Source: Nocardia paucivorans NBRC 100373
GTDB lineage: Bacteria > Actinomycetota > Actinomycetes > Mycobacteriales > Mycobacteriaceae
Direction: 5' to 3'
DNA: 64,000 nt
Assembly: GCF_000308675.1 (NCBI RefSeq)
Contig: NZ_BAGE01000048.1
Location: forward strand, 124,001 to 188,000
Shown piece after piece: positions 8,868 through 16,995 of this stretch (position 1 is its first letter; each line of letters opens with the position of its first letter). A program made the position numbers and the translations under genes. The notes under the pieces were generated by a model that worked only from the letters and a program-made list of their open reading frames with translations, did no database searches and was not told where the DNA came from.

Positions 8868-10297
8868 GCCGGACCGAAACGGTATCCGCCGACGGCGACG
8901 GCCGGCCCTCGAGCGAGGGTGCTCCTGCGGATGACGATCCCGCCCGGCCGAGTACGGCGTCCCCCACGCGGTCGGATCACGCCGGGACCGTGGCCCTCCC
9001 GTTACCCGCGCATCGCGATCCCTGGGAACGGCGCGTCTTCGATGATCCGAACCTGTTGGACGATATCGCCTTCGCGGTGGGCGGCCCGTTCCATTTGATG
9101 TATCCGCCGCGAGTGGGCCGCAATATCCGCGATTTCCACCGGGCATTCGAGGCCGCGGGCATCCGGGGGACCGTCTATTTCGGCAAGAAGGCGAACAAGG
9201 CCCGCTGTGTGGCCCGCGCCTGCGCCGAATACGGCGCGGGGGTCGATGTCGCCGGGATCGGCGAGCTCACCTCGGCCCTGGCGCAGGGGGTGCGCGGCGC
9301 GGATCTCATGGTGACCGGACCGGAGAAATCCGACGACCTGCTGTGGTTGGCCGCGCGGCACGGCGCGCTGATCGCCCTGGACACGCTCGGCGAACTTCAC
9401 CGGCTCGCGGCCCTGGACATTCCGACACGGGTGCTGCTGCGCGTGCTACCGACCGCCTCGACCAGTCGGTTCGGGATGACACCGGACGAACTCGACCGGG
9501 CGGTCCGCGACGCGCACGATCACCCATCGATTCGGCTCGCGGGCTTCAGCTTCCACCTGTCCGGATACGACTCGATCCCCCGCGCCGAGCTGGCCGCCGA
9601 GCTGATCGACCGCTGTCTGGCCGCCCGCTCCGCGGGGCATCCGGCCGATACCATCTCGATCGGCGGTGGCTTCGGCGTGGATTATGTGCCGGCGGCCGCC
9701 TGGATAAAATTCCGCGAGCAGGCCACCCGCCGGTGGTTCCACTCCGGCAAGAAATTCGAGTCGTACTACCCCTACCATTTCCCCGACCCCGGCTCTGCCA
9801 TGCTCACGGCGATCCTCGACCACGGTGGGCTCGCCGATCGACTGCGCCGCGCGGGAATCGGACTCGCCATCGAACCCGGACGCGCCCTGGTCGACCGTGC
9901 CGGTAGCACCGTGTTCCGAGTGCAGGGGGTCAAGATCCGACACGAGCACGGGCAACCATATCGCCTGCTCACCGTCGACGGATCCAGCCTCAGCCTCTCC
10001 GAGCAGTGGTTCGACAGCGAATACCTGCCCGATCCGCTGCTGTGGCCCGACCGCCCCGGTACACCCACGCCGACGGTGGTGGGTGCCGCGACCTGTTTGG
10101 AATCGGACATGCTCAGTTGGCGCCGAATCCCGCTACCGCGCCCGGCCGAACCCGGTGACCTGCTCATCTATCCGAATACCGCCGGATATCAGATGGACTC
10201 GAACGAATCCATGTTCCACGAACTGCCCATCCCACCGAAGGTGGTACTGCACGACGCACCGGGTGGTCGTTTCCGCTGGACCTTGGACGCCGGTTGA
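8858..10297 (+). CDS. SbnH-like fold-III PLP-dependent decarboxylase
   Basis: Protein of 479 aa of the alanine-racemase-fold decarboxylase group (LysA, SbnH, ornithine decarboxylase). GTG 8858 follows GGAGG at 8845-8849 and overlaps the previous stop by 10 bases. The PLP lysine is K111 in YFGKKANK. The glycine-rich phosphate loop is SIGGGFGVDY, with EPGRALVDRAG further on, and the catalytic cysteine motif is ATCLESDML. The first about 45 residues are a polar, Pro/Asp-rich extension. In staphyloferrin B synthesis SbnH decarboxylates citryl-diaminopropionate to a citryl-ethylenediamine. Here no citrate-condensing synthetase is present, so the substrate may be a free or differently substituted diaminopropionate. 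That last point is inference. Confidence 0.8.
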   Translation: MGLSRTETVSADGDGRPSSEGAPADDDPARPSTASPTRSDHAGTVALPLPAHRDPWERRVFDDPNLLDDIAFAVGGPFHLMYPPRVGRNIRDFHRAFEAAGIRGTVYFGKKANKARCVARACAEYGAGVDVAGIGELTSALAQGVRGADLMVTGPEKSDDLLWLAARHGALIALDTLGELHRLAALDIPTRVLLRVLPTASTSRFGMTPDELDRAVRDAHDHPSIRLAGFSFHLSGYDSIPRAELAAELIDRCLAARSAGHPADTISIGGGFGVDYVPAAAWIKFREQATRRWFHSGKKFESYYPYHFPDPGSAMLTAILDHGGLADRLRRAGIGLAIEPGRALVDRAGSTVFRVQGVKIRHEHGQPYRLLTVDGSSLSLSEQWFDSEYLPDPLLWPDRPGTPTPTVVGAATCLESDMLSWRRIPLPRPAEPGDLLIYPNTAGYQMDSNESMFHELPIPPKVVLHDAPGGRFRWTLDAG

Positions 10298-10348
10298 ACG
10301 GTCGCCGGCCGTCCGTCCGATAACCTGCCCACCGCCCGAGGAGATCTC

Positions 10349-11392
10349 ATGCCGCTGGTCACCCGTGTGACCGACCTGATCGGCCGCACCCCCCTGTTCG
10401 AATTGGCGATCACCACCACCGGAACCCGGTTATTACTCAAACTGGAGCAGTTCAACCCGACCGGGGCGGCCAAGATCCGCATGGCCCGGGAGATGGTGGA
10501 CGATGCCGAAGAGCGAGGGTTGCTGAAAGATGGCGGCCATATCATCGAATCGACATCCGGTAACACCGGGCTCGGCTTGGCGGTGGTGGCCGCCGAACGC
10601 GGCTATCGTTTCACCGCGGTTGTCGATCACCACGCGAGTAAGGACAAACTGCGCGCGATGCAAGCGATGGGTGCGGAACTGGTGTTCGTCGCCGATGAGG
10701 GCGACGACAGCCTGGCCACCTCCGCGCGAGAGGACCGCGCCGAGGCCATGGCGGCGAGTTCGGGTGCCTATTTCACCGAGCAGCACAACAATGACGCCAA
10801 TGCCCGCGGCTATTACGCGGTGGCCGAGGAGTTGCTCGACGATGTGGATACCGTGGACATTCTGTTGTCCGCGGTCGGCACCGGTGGATCGCTGTTCGGG
10901 ACCGCGACCCGATTACGCCAGCTCGGCTGTTATCCGCGGGTGATCGGGGTGGAGCCGGTCGGTTCCATCGCCTTCGGCGGCCCGGGTGGGCCGTACTGGC
11001 AGTCCGGGACCGGAACCCCGCCCGGCGCGACCATCGGCACCGCCGTCGACTATTCGTTGCTCGACGAAGGACTGAAGGTTTCCGACCGCGCGGCCTTCGC
11101 CACCGCACGTGCCCTCGCGCGGGAAGTCGGCCTGATGATCGGCGGTTCCGCGGGAGGTTCGGTGTACGCGGCACTGACCCGTCTCGAGGAGTTTCCGCCC
11201 GGCTCCACCGTGGTCACCATCGTCTGCGACGGTGGGGAGAAATACCTCGACACCGTTTTCGACGACGAATGGATGGCCGTCCGCGACCTGCTCGACCCCG
11301 AAACCGAACAAGAGGTACACGACATGCTCACCCGCTATGTTCCCGCGGGCCGACGGCGCCCATCCCGTGGTGCGATGGTGCGAGCGCGGTGA
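10349..11392 (+). CDS. SbnA-like cysteine-synthase-family PLP enzyme
   Basis: Protein of 347 aa in the cysteine synthase/cystathionine beta-synthase fold, probably an SbnA-type synthase that joins O-phospho-L-serine and glutamate to give the substrate of the SbnB-like enzyme. The PLP lysine is K42 in NPTGAAKIRMA. The phosphate-binding TSGNTG loop and the glycine-rich SAVGTGGSL are present, as is GGSAGGS near the C-terminus. ATG 10349 follows GAGGAG. The stop overlaps the GTG of the exporter gene by 4 bases (GTGA). A true cysteine synthase is possible, but the pairing with SbnB- and SbnH-like genes argues for diaminopropionate synthesis. Confidence 0.8.
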   Translation: MPLVTRVTDLIGRTPLFELAITTTGTRLLLKLEQFNPTGAAKIRMAREMVDDAEERGLLKDGGHIIESTSGNTGLGLAVVAAERGYRFTAVVDHHASKDKLRAMQAMGAELVFVADEGDDSLATSAREDRAEAMAASSGAYFTEQHNNDANARGYYAVAEELLDDVDTVDILLSAVGTGGSLFGTATRLRQLGCYPRVIGVEPVGSIAFGGPGGPYWQSGTGTPPGATIGTAVDYSLLDEGLKVSDRAAFATARALAREVGLMIGGSAGGSVYAALTRLEEFPPGSTVVTIVCDGGEKYLDTVFDDEWMAVRDLLDPETEQEVHDMLTRYVPAGRRRPSRGAMVRAR

Positions 11393-12798
11393 TCGGGGCA
11401 TTCACTCGCTCCCGCGGCGACGGTTATCGCCTGGCCGCCCTGGCCGCCCCGATCGCCGCCACCCAACTCGCCCAGATCGCGGTGTCCACCACCAATATCG
11501 CCCTGATGGGCACCCTCGGCGTGCGACAGGTCGCCGCCGGCGGGCTGGCGCTGGTGCTGTTCAACCAGATCCGCACCATGTGTGTCGGGCTGATCACCGC
11601 CAGCGGTAATCAGGTGGCCTCCGTGGTGAGCGCCGCCGAGAAACGCGGCGTCGACGCCGACGACGAGGTCCGCGATGTGGTGCGCTCCAGTTTTCTCATC
11701 GCCACCGCGGCCGGTCTGCTCGGCGGCCTGATCCTCGTCGGTCTCGGTTGGGCGCTGCGCCGGCTCGGTCAGGACGCCGAGGTGCTCGCCGAGGCCCGAC
11801 CGCTGATGGTCGCATTGGCGCCGGGACTGCTGCCGTGCCTGTGGTTTCAGGTGTTGCGTCAATACACCGTCGGGATGCAGCGTCCGCAGGCACTGCTGCT
11901 GGTGACGCTCGGCTCCATCGCGTTGAACCTGGGCCTGGCCTTGGCCTTCATCCACGGTTGGGCGGGCCTGCCCGCGCTCGGACTCACCGGGATCGGGGTG
12001 GCGACCTCACTGGTTTTCCTCGTCACATTCGGGGTGTTGTGGGCCATGGTCCACCACGATGCCGACCTCGGCCGCACTCTCTCGATCCGGCCCTGGCCGG
12101 TGCGGGCGGCGACGGTTCGGACCGAATTGCGCCTCGGCACCCCGATCGCGCTCACCTATGGTTCCGAGGCGGGAATGTTCTCGGTACTGGCGTTGGCGAT
12201 GGGCACCTTGGGCCCGGCCGCGCTGGCCGCGCACAATGTGGTCTATCAGGTGATCTACATCGTCTTCCAGGTCGCGATCGGTATCTCGCAGGGCGTGTCC
12301 ATCCTGGTCAGCCGGTCCGTGGCCCGGGACGAGGTGGCCCGTGCCCGCGCCCTGGCCCGATTGGCCCTGCAGTATGCGGGAGTGGTCGCGGCGGTTACCG
12401 GGCTGATGTACGTGGTGGCGCCGGACGCCGTGCTCCGACCATTTCTGGATCCCGCCGACACCGCGACCGCGGATATCGCGCGCGGACTGCTGTTGATCGG
12501 GATCGTGTTGCAGTTCTTCGACGCCGCGCAGAACATCGGCAACGGTCTGCTGCGCGGGCTGAAGGCCACCGATGCGGGTTTCCGGTTGTCGTTGATCGGG
12601 TACTGGTTGGTCGGCCTGCCGAGCGCACTGGCGCTGGCGTTCCCGGTCGGTCTGGGTGCGGGCGGGGTGTGGTGGGGCCTGACCGCGGGCCTGGCCACCA
12701 CCGCGATTCTCATGCTTCGCCGATATTTCGCCCTGCTCGCCGAGCGGGAGCGGATAGCCGTCGCCCGGCCCCGGGAGGCCATCGATACCTCGCCTTGA
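11389..12798 (+). CDS. MATE-family efflux transporter
   Basis: Integral membrane protein of 469 aa with about 12 hydrophobic helices in two similar halves, matching the multidrug and toxic compound extrusion family. It starts at GTG 11389, overlapping the previous stop. The longer frame from 11269 reads through antisense-like Arg/Pro sequence and was rejected. Features are LAALAAPIAATQLAQIAV in helix 1, the paired segment ALTYGSEAGMFSVLALAMG in the second half, and ISQGVSILVSRSVAR. As the last gene of the coupled cluster it is the likely exporter of the small-molecule product, driven by sodium or protons. Confidence 0.85.
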   Translation: MIGAFTRSRGDGYRLAALAAPIAATQLAQIAVSTTNIALMGTLGVRQVAAGGLALVLFNQIRTMCVGLITASGNQVASVVSAAEKRGVDADDEVRDVVRSSFLIATAAGLLGGLILVGLGWALRRLGQDAEVLAEARPLMVALAPGLLPCLWFQVLRQYTVGMQRPQALLLVTLGSIALNLGLALAFIHGWAGLPALGLTGIGVATSLVFLVTFGVLWAMVHHDADLGRTLSIRPWPVRAATVRTELRLGTPIALTYGSEAGMFSVLALAMGTLGPAALAAHNVVYQVIYIVFQVAIGISQGVSILVSRSVARDEVARARALARLALQYAGVVAAVTGLMYVVAPDAVLRPFLDPADTATADIARGLLLIGIVLQFFDAAQNIGNGLLRGLKATDAGFRLSLIGYWLVGLPSALALAFPVGLGAGGVWWGLTAGLATTAILMLRRYFALLAERERIAVARPREAIDTSP

Positions 12799-12809
12799 AA
12801 CAGGGTCGC

Positions 12810-12853
12810 CGAGGTGGTCGCACGCCAGTGTCGAGGTGTCGTGTACCACCTCG
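12810..12853 (+). terminator. Possible stem-loop after the MATE gene
   Basis: CGAGGTGGT at 12810-12818 pairs perfectly with ACCACCTCG at 12845-12853 around a 26-base loop. No clear T-run follows. It could terminate or attenuate transcription before the separately controlled flavodoxin gene. Confidence 0.35.
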
Positions 12854-12863
12854 ATAGCACGGA

Positions 12864-12882
12864 TTAGGATTGCCTTTCCAAA
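12864..12882 (+). promoter_or_regulatory. Third, weaker DtxR/IdeR-like box
   Basis: TTAGGATTGCCTTTCCAAA matches the IdeR consensus at about 15 of 19 positions and lies 24 bases before the flavodoxin start. On its own it would be weak evidence. With two better boxes upstream of the same cluster, and a flavodoxin as target, iron control is plausible. Confidence 0.4.
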
Positions 12883-12906
12883 CTTCCATGGAAAGGAGCA
12901 TGTTCG

Positions 12907-13365
12907 ATGCGTGTTGTCGTCCTGTTCGGTACGGAGATGGGCACGGCCGAATCGGTCGCCGAGAGCATCGCCGAAGAACTCACCGAGCTCGACGTATCAA
13001 TCTTCGATATGACCGATTTCGACCCTGCCGAGCTCGATGCCCGCGATTTCCACATCGTGGTCTGCTCCACCTACGGCGACGGCGAGCTACCGACCGGCGC
13101 CGAGCCCTTCTTCGACGCCCTCGACGTCCATACGCCCGATCTGACCGGTCTACGATTCGCGGTATTCGGTCTGGGCGATTCCGTCTACGACCACACCTTC
13201 AATCGCGGCGGTGAGATAGCGGCCGAGAAGCTGCGCGCGTTCGGCGCCGTTCAGGTGGGCGAACACGCTCGCCACGATGCCTCGACCGAGGTGAAACCCA
13301 CCGATATGGCGCGCGAATGGGTTCGAACCCTCCCGCTGCCCACCGAGGCGCTCGCCACCGTCTGA
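12907..13365 (+). CDS. Flavodoxin (MioC-like, FMN-binding)
   Basis: Small FMN electron carrier of 152 aa. ATG 12907 has GAAAGGAG at 12890-12897. The phosphate loop is FGTEMGTAESVAES, followed by the flavin-contact loops STYGDGELP and FGLGDSVYDHTFN, all placed as in short-chain flavodoxins and MioC. Flavodoxins replace ferredoxin when iron is scarce, which suits the iron-box candidate just upstream and the metallophore-like cluster before it. It could also serve as a reductant for that pathway. The redox partner is unknown. Confidence 0.85.
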   Translation: MRVVVLFGTEMGTAESVAESIAEELTELDVSIFDMTDFDPAELDARDFHIVVCSTYGDGELPTGAEPFFDALDVHTPDLTGLRFAVFGLGDSVYDHTFNRGGEIAAEKLRAFGAVQVGEHARHDASTEVKPTDMAREWVRTLPLPTEALATV

Positions 13366-13605
13366 GCATGGTCCCCGCCGACCCGTGATCACTCCGGGCC
13401 ACGGAATCGGTTGCCACACCGGCGAACACCGACCGGGCGGGAATCCGGGATACGCTCCGTCCCACCGCGCCCGGATCCCGCTTGGACAGCGAGGTTTCCG
13501 CAGTATCACGGGTGGGAACTTCCCCGGACGGTGTCGTGGTCGCGTTCTAGACTGGATAACGGTGCCGCACAGTCCGTCGCGCACGCCCGACCAGGAGGGG
13601 ACGAT

Positions 13606-14091
13606 ATGGCAACCGGAATTGGTTCCACGGAACAGCACACCCCGTCGACCGACCATCCCGAACTGGAAGTGTTGCCCGAATGGCCACAGGACACGATCGC
13701 GGTCCTGGTGACCACCGATCCGGCGCCCCATGCCATTCCGGTATCCTGGCCGGTACGCGCCGGTGACCGTCGGATCTTCATCAGCCTCAAATTCGATCGT
13801 GGTTCCCTGGCCCGGTTGCGTGAACGCCCGCAGGTGGCCCTGCTCATTCTCGGCGGTGGCAATGTTGCGCTCTGCGCACGTGGCTCCGCCAAGGTGATCG
13901 CCGAAGAGATGCCGGACGCTGCGGACTATGTGGCGGTTCGTATCGATGTCGACGTGATCGATGATCATCGGCAGTCCGCCTTCGCCGTCGCCCAGGGCAT
14001 TCAGCGCACCGTGCTCGACCCGAGCGAACTGCACGCCTTGGAGGGTCGGGTGGCTACTCTGCGGTCCTGGGCGGAGGAGGAGAAGAACTGA
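13606..14091 (+). CDS. Split-barrel FMN-binding (PNPOx-like) protein
   Basis: Protein of 161 aa with the pyridoxamine-5'-phosphate-oxidase-like split-barrel fold. ATG 13606 is preceded by AGGAGGGG at 13593-13600; the frame extends upstream but without support. Typical features are IAVLVTTDPAPHAIPVSWPV, IFISLKFDRGSLARLRERPQ and VALLILGGGNVALCARGSAKV. Such proteins bind FMN or F420 and many have no defined substrate. It is followed 35 bases later by terD and may be cotranscribed with it. Confidence 0.7.
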   Translation: MATGIGSTEQHTPSTDHPELEVLPEWPQDTIAVLVTTDPAPHAIPVSWPVRAGDRRIFISLKFDRGSLARLRERPQVALLILGGGNVALCARGSAKVIAEEMPDAADYVAVRIDVDVIDDHRQSAFAVAQGIQRTVLDPSELHALEGRVATLRSWAEEEKN

Positions 14092-14126
14092 CGAGGCGGC
14101 CGTAGTGGGCCGCGAGGAAGGAGATC

Positions 14127-14702
14127 ATGAGCGTCACGCTTGCCAAGGGCGGTAATGTCTCGCTGTCCAAGCAGACCCCTAACCTCACCCGGGTGGCAGT
14201 CGGCCTGGGTTGGGATGTGCGCACCACCACCGGCGCCGACTACGACCTGGACGCCAGCGCCCTGGCCACCGGCCCGAACCTCAAGGTGTTGAGCGACCAG
14301 CACTTCGTCTTCTACAACAACCTTCGCTCCCCCGAGGGCACCATCGAACACACCGGCGACAACCTCACCGGTGAAGGCGAGGGCGACGACGAGGTGATCA
14401 CGGTCGACCTGGCGAATACGCCAGGGACGATCACCAATATCTTCTTCGCCGTCTCCATCCACGAGGCCGACGCCCGCGGCCAGAACTTCGGCCAGATCCG
14501 CAATGCGTTCATCCGGGTCGTGGACCTCGGAACCAATGCCGAACTGGCCCGCTACGACCTCAGCGAGGACGCCTCCACCGAAACGGCCATGATCTTCGGC
14601 GAACTCTACCGGCACAACAACGAGTGGAAGTTCCGCGCCATCGGCCAGGGATACGCGTCCGGCCTGGCCGGAATCGCCCGCGATTACGGCGTGAACGTCT
14701 GA
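14127..14702 (+). CDS. TerD-family stress protein
   Basis: Protein of 191 aa of the TerD/CABP calcium-binding family. It begins MSVTLAKGGNVSLSKQTPNL and contains VGLGWDVRTTTGADYDLDAS and FGQIRNAFIRVVD, all diagnostic. ATG 14127 follows GAAGGAGA. The conserved Asp-rich loops bind calcium in characterised members, which are linked to tellurite, oxidative and phage stress. This is a single isolated copy without TerABC or the nucleotide-processing ter genes, as is common in actinobacteria, so tellurite resistance should not be assumed. Confidence 0.9.
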   Translation: MSVTLAKGGNVSLSKQTPNLTRVAVGLGWDVRTTTGADYDLDASALATGPNLKVLSDQHFVFYNNLRSPEGTIEHTGDNLTGEGEGDDEVITVDLANTPGTITNIFFAVSIHEADARGQNFGQIRNAFIRVVDLGTNAELARYDLSEDASTETAMIFGELYRHNNEWKFRAIGQGYASGLAGIARDYGVNV

Positions 14703-14709
14703 TTCGTCG

Positions 14710-14754
14710 CGGACGGCGTGCGGTCGTCGGCTCGACACGACCGCGCGCCGTCCG
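14710..14754 (+). terminator. Strong hairpin terminator after terD
   Basis: An 18-base arm at 14710-14727 pairs with 14737-14754 around a 9-base loop; the only non-Watson-Crick position is a G-U wobble. It begins 7 bases after the terD stop. No T-run follows, as is common in actinobacteria. Confidence 0.7.
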
Positions 14755-14777
14755 ATGCGTTCCGGCCACTCCGAACC

Positions 14778-15062
14778 ATGAGTTCACTTCCATCGCCGCC
14801 GTCGGGTGCCGGCCGCCGAGGAGAGCTCTTCGCCGAGAAGGGCCCGACCCGGACCATCCTCGGCCGGGTCACCAGCACTCGGGCAACGCTGATCCTGGTA
14901 GCACTCCGCAACGGACCCTTGCGCTTCCACGCATTGCGTGAGCACGTACAGGGCATCACCGAGAAGATGGTGGCGCTGCGGATATGCAGATCGAATTCTT
15001 CTCCGAAACGGTCTGTCCTGGTGTTGTATCGGGAAGCGACGCCTGCGGACCGGATCTTCGGA
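14778..15062 (+). pseudogene. Frameshifted, truncated HxlR-family regulator
   Basis: From ATG 14778 the frame gives GRVTSTRATLILVALRNGPL then FHALREHVQGITEKM, the winged-helix core of HxlR/MarR-like regulators. After EKMVALR the frame degenerates. The expected continuation (recognition wing, usually like LRDLERDGLVTRTVYP) seems to continue in another frame as MQIEFFSETVCPGVV from 14984. No C-terminal helix follows before egtD ends at 15077. I read this as a decayed regulator with a frameshift near 14975-14983. The usual cysteine in the N-terminal CPVxxxL motif is also absent. A short real protein cannot be excluded. Confidence 0.5.
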
Positions 15063-15076
15063 TAGGTGCGCGACAT

Positions 15077-16048
15077 TCAGACCCTGGCGGCGAGAACCAG
15101 GGCGAAACGGTCGTCGGGGTCGGTCCAGGTGCGTTCCGCGACGAAGCCCGCGGCCCGCAGTTCGGCATCCAATCCGGCCGGACGGAACTTGGCGGATATC
15201 TCGGTGCGCAGCTGCTCCCCGGCGGTGAAACGGACGGTGAGGTCGAGGGCGGGCACCCTCACCGTCATCGGTTCGGTCGCGACCAAGTGCATCTCGATCC
15301 ACTCGTGGTCGTCGTCCCAGAGCGCCATATGGCGGAACTTCTCCGGGACGAAATCGGCGCCCAACCGAGTGTTGAGCACACGCAGTATGTTTCGATTGAA
15401 TTCCGCGGTGACCCCCGCGGAGTCGTCGTAGGCCGCGACGAGGACCTCGGGGTCGGTGACCAGCCCGACGCCCAGCAGCAGTCGTTCGCCCGGTTCCAGC
15501 AGATCGTGGATGCCGCCGAGGAATTCCGCTCGTTCCTCGGGCACCAGATTGCCCAGGGTACCGCCGAGGAATGCGATCATTCGTCGGCCGCCGCGGGGCA
15601 GATTGTTCAGCGTGCCGGTGAAATCACCGACCACCCCGTGCACCGCCAGACCCGGGAACTCGGTGGCGATCGCGGCGGCGGATTCTTTCAGAGCCGCCGC
15701 CGATACATCCTGGGGAACGTAGATCTTCAGCGCCCCCTCGGCGGTGAGGGCATCCAGTAACAGGCGGGTTTTGGCGGCGGAGCCGGCACCGAGTTCGACG
15801 AGCACCTCCGCCTGCGCGATCCGGGTGATATCGCCGACGACGTGTTCCAGCAGAGCGCGTTCGGTGCGCGTCGGGTAGTACTCCGGCAAAGCGGTGATCC
15901 GCTCGAACAGTTCGCTACCGCGCGCGTCGTAGAACCATTTCGGTGGTAGCCATTTGGGATCGGCGGTGAGTCCACGACGCACATCGGCGCGTAATGCGGC
16001 GGTGAGATCCGCATCGGTCAGCTGGACTTCCACAATAGGTGCGGTCAT
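15077..16048 (-). CDS. egtD: Histidine N-alpha-methyltransferase (EgtD)
   Basis: SAM-dependent enzyme of 323 aa that trimethylates histidine to hercynine, the first committed step of ergothioneine synthesis. ATG 16048 overlaps the egtC stop by 4 bases; the longer frame to 16171 is antisense of egtC. Family features are PKWLPPKWFYDARGSELFE and ITALPEYYPTRTE at the N-terminus, the SAM loop LVELGAGSAAKTRLLLDAL, and AFLGGTLGNL. Last gene of egtABCD. Confidence 0.95.
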   Translation of the reverse strand: MTAPIVEVQLTDADLTAALRADVRRGLTADPKWLPPKWFYDARGSELFERITALPEYYPTRTERALLEHVVGDITRIAQAEVLVELGAGSAAKTRLLLDALTAEGALKIYVPQDVSAAALKESAAAIATEFPGLAVHGVVGDFTGTLNNLPRGGRRMIAFLGGTLGNLVPEERAEFLGGIHDLLEPGERLLLGVGLVTDPEVLVAAYDDSAGVTAEFNRNILRVLNTRLGADFVPEKFRHMALWDDDHEWIEMHLVATEPMTVRVPALDLTVRFTAGEQLRTEISAKFRPAGLDAELRAAGFVAERTWTDPDDRFALVLAARV

Positions 16049-16941
16049 CGGGCGGCCCTTTCGATACGGGTGCCGGCCTCGGGCCGGGCGGTGTCGCGGG
16101 AATCGAGCGGTTCTACGGTCAGCCGGCCGGGTTCGGCGCGGACCACACAGCAATCGGGAATGGCCTGCCAACGCGAATCATCGTCGTAGGGTTCGGAGGC
16201 GAGGATCGCGCAATCGTCGGTGACCAGGGCCCACAGGGTGTGGAACCAGGTGGTCGCCCAGAGTATGTCACCGTTGCCGAGCAGCAAATTGAGACCGGAA
16301 TCCGGGGCGTGCCGAAGCACGGTGGTGACAAGCAACCGCAAGGCCGTCGCGGTCGGATCGGTCGGAGTGTCGGCAAGACCCGCCGCGGCGGTGGCGATAT
16401 CCGGGTCGAGCAACCGACACAGCAGCACCCACAGGGCCGCCGAATCGGTGGGTGACTCGGCGGCCAGGAGATCGACGGTCCGAAACGGTTGCTGCCGGCC
16501 GGAACGGTCGGCGGTGTCGTCGAACTCGGTCAGGACGGCGGGTAGTACCGACCGCCAGTCCGGCACGAGTCCGTTGTGGCTGAACGCCCAGCGTCCGTGG
16601 GCGAACGGCGCGCAGGCGGCGCGCTCCACCGGCGTTCCGACCGTCGCCGAGCGCACCGCGGCCAGTACCGCCGTCGAGACCAGCTGCGGCAGCACCTCCT
16701 CCACGGCCGGATCGGTCCAGATCGGAGCGGGGTTGCGGTATCGGCTCACCACAGGCGCGCCCCGTTCCACCGTCGGATCGGCGGCGCGCCACCAGGCCAC
16801 CCCGAAACCATCGGCATTGATGGTCCCACCGCCGCGCATCTGCCGCGGTGCCCAGGATTGGACCCGCAGCGAATACGGCCCCCGCACGAGCAGTTCTCCC
16901 ACCGGCACCGGCGAACCCACATAACCGAGATGTCTACACAT
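16045..16941 (-). CDS. egtC: Gamma-glutamyl-hercynylcysteine sulfoxide amidohydrolase (EgtC)
   Basis: Class-II glutamine-amidotransferase-fold hydrolase of 298 aa that removes glutamate from the ergothioneine intermediate. The start is ATG 16941, because Cys2 (MCRHLGYVG) must become the N-terminal nucleophile after Met removal; the frame extends two codons further to 16947. The WAFSHNGLVPDW and RSATVGTPVERAACAPF motifs match the family. It lies 54 bases after egtB and overlaps egtD. Confidence 0.93.
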   Translation of the reverse strand: MCRHLGYVGSPVPVGELLVRGPYSLRVQSWAPRQMRGGGTINADGFGVAWWRAADPTVERGAPVVSRYRNPAPIWTDPAVEEVLPQLVSTAVLAAVRSATVGTPVERAACAPFAHGRWAFSHNGLVPDWRSVLPAVLTEFDDTADRSGRQQPFRTVDLLAAESPTDSAALWVLLCRLLDPDIATAAAGLADTPTDPTATALRLLVTTVLRHAPDSGLNLLLGNGDILWATTWFHTLWALVTDDCAILASEPYDDDSRWQAIPDCCVVRAEPGRLTVEPLDSRDTARPEAGTRIERAAR

Positions 16942-16995
16942 ATCCACCGGCCCCGATATCTCGTCGAACGGTCCCGTCCCCGACCACCGCCGGGT

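Noticed and set aside
14127..14702. Tellurite-resistance operon
   Set aside because: Only a single terD is present, without terA, terB, terC or biosynthetic ter genes, so the resistance label is not supported.
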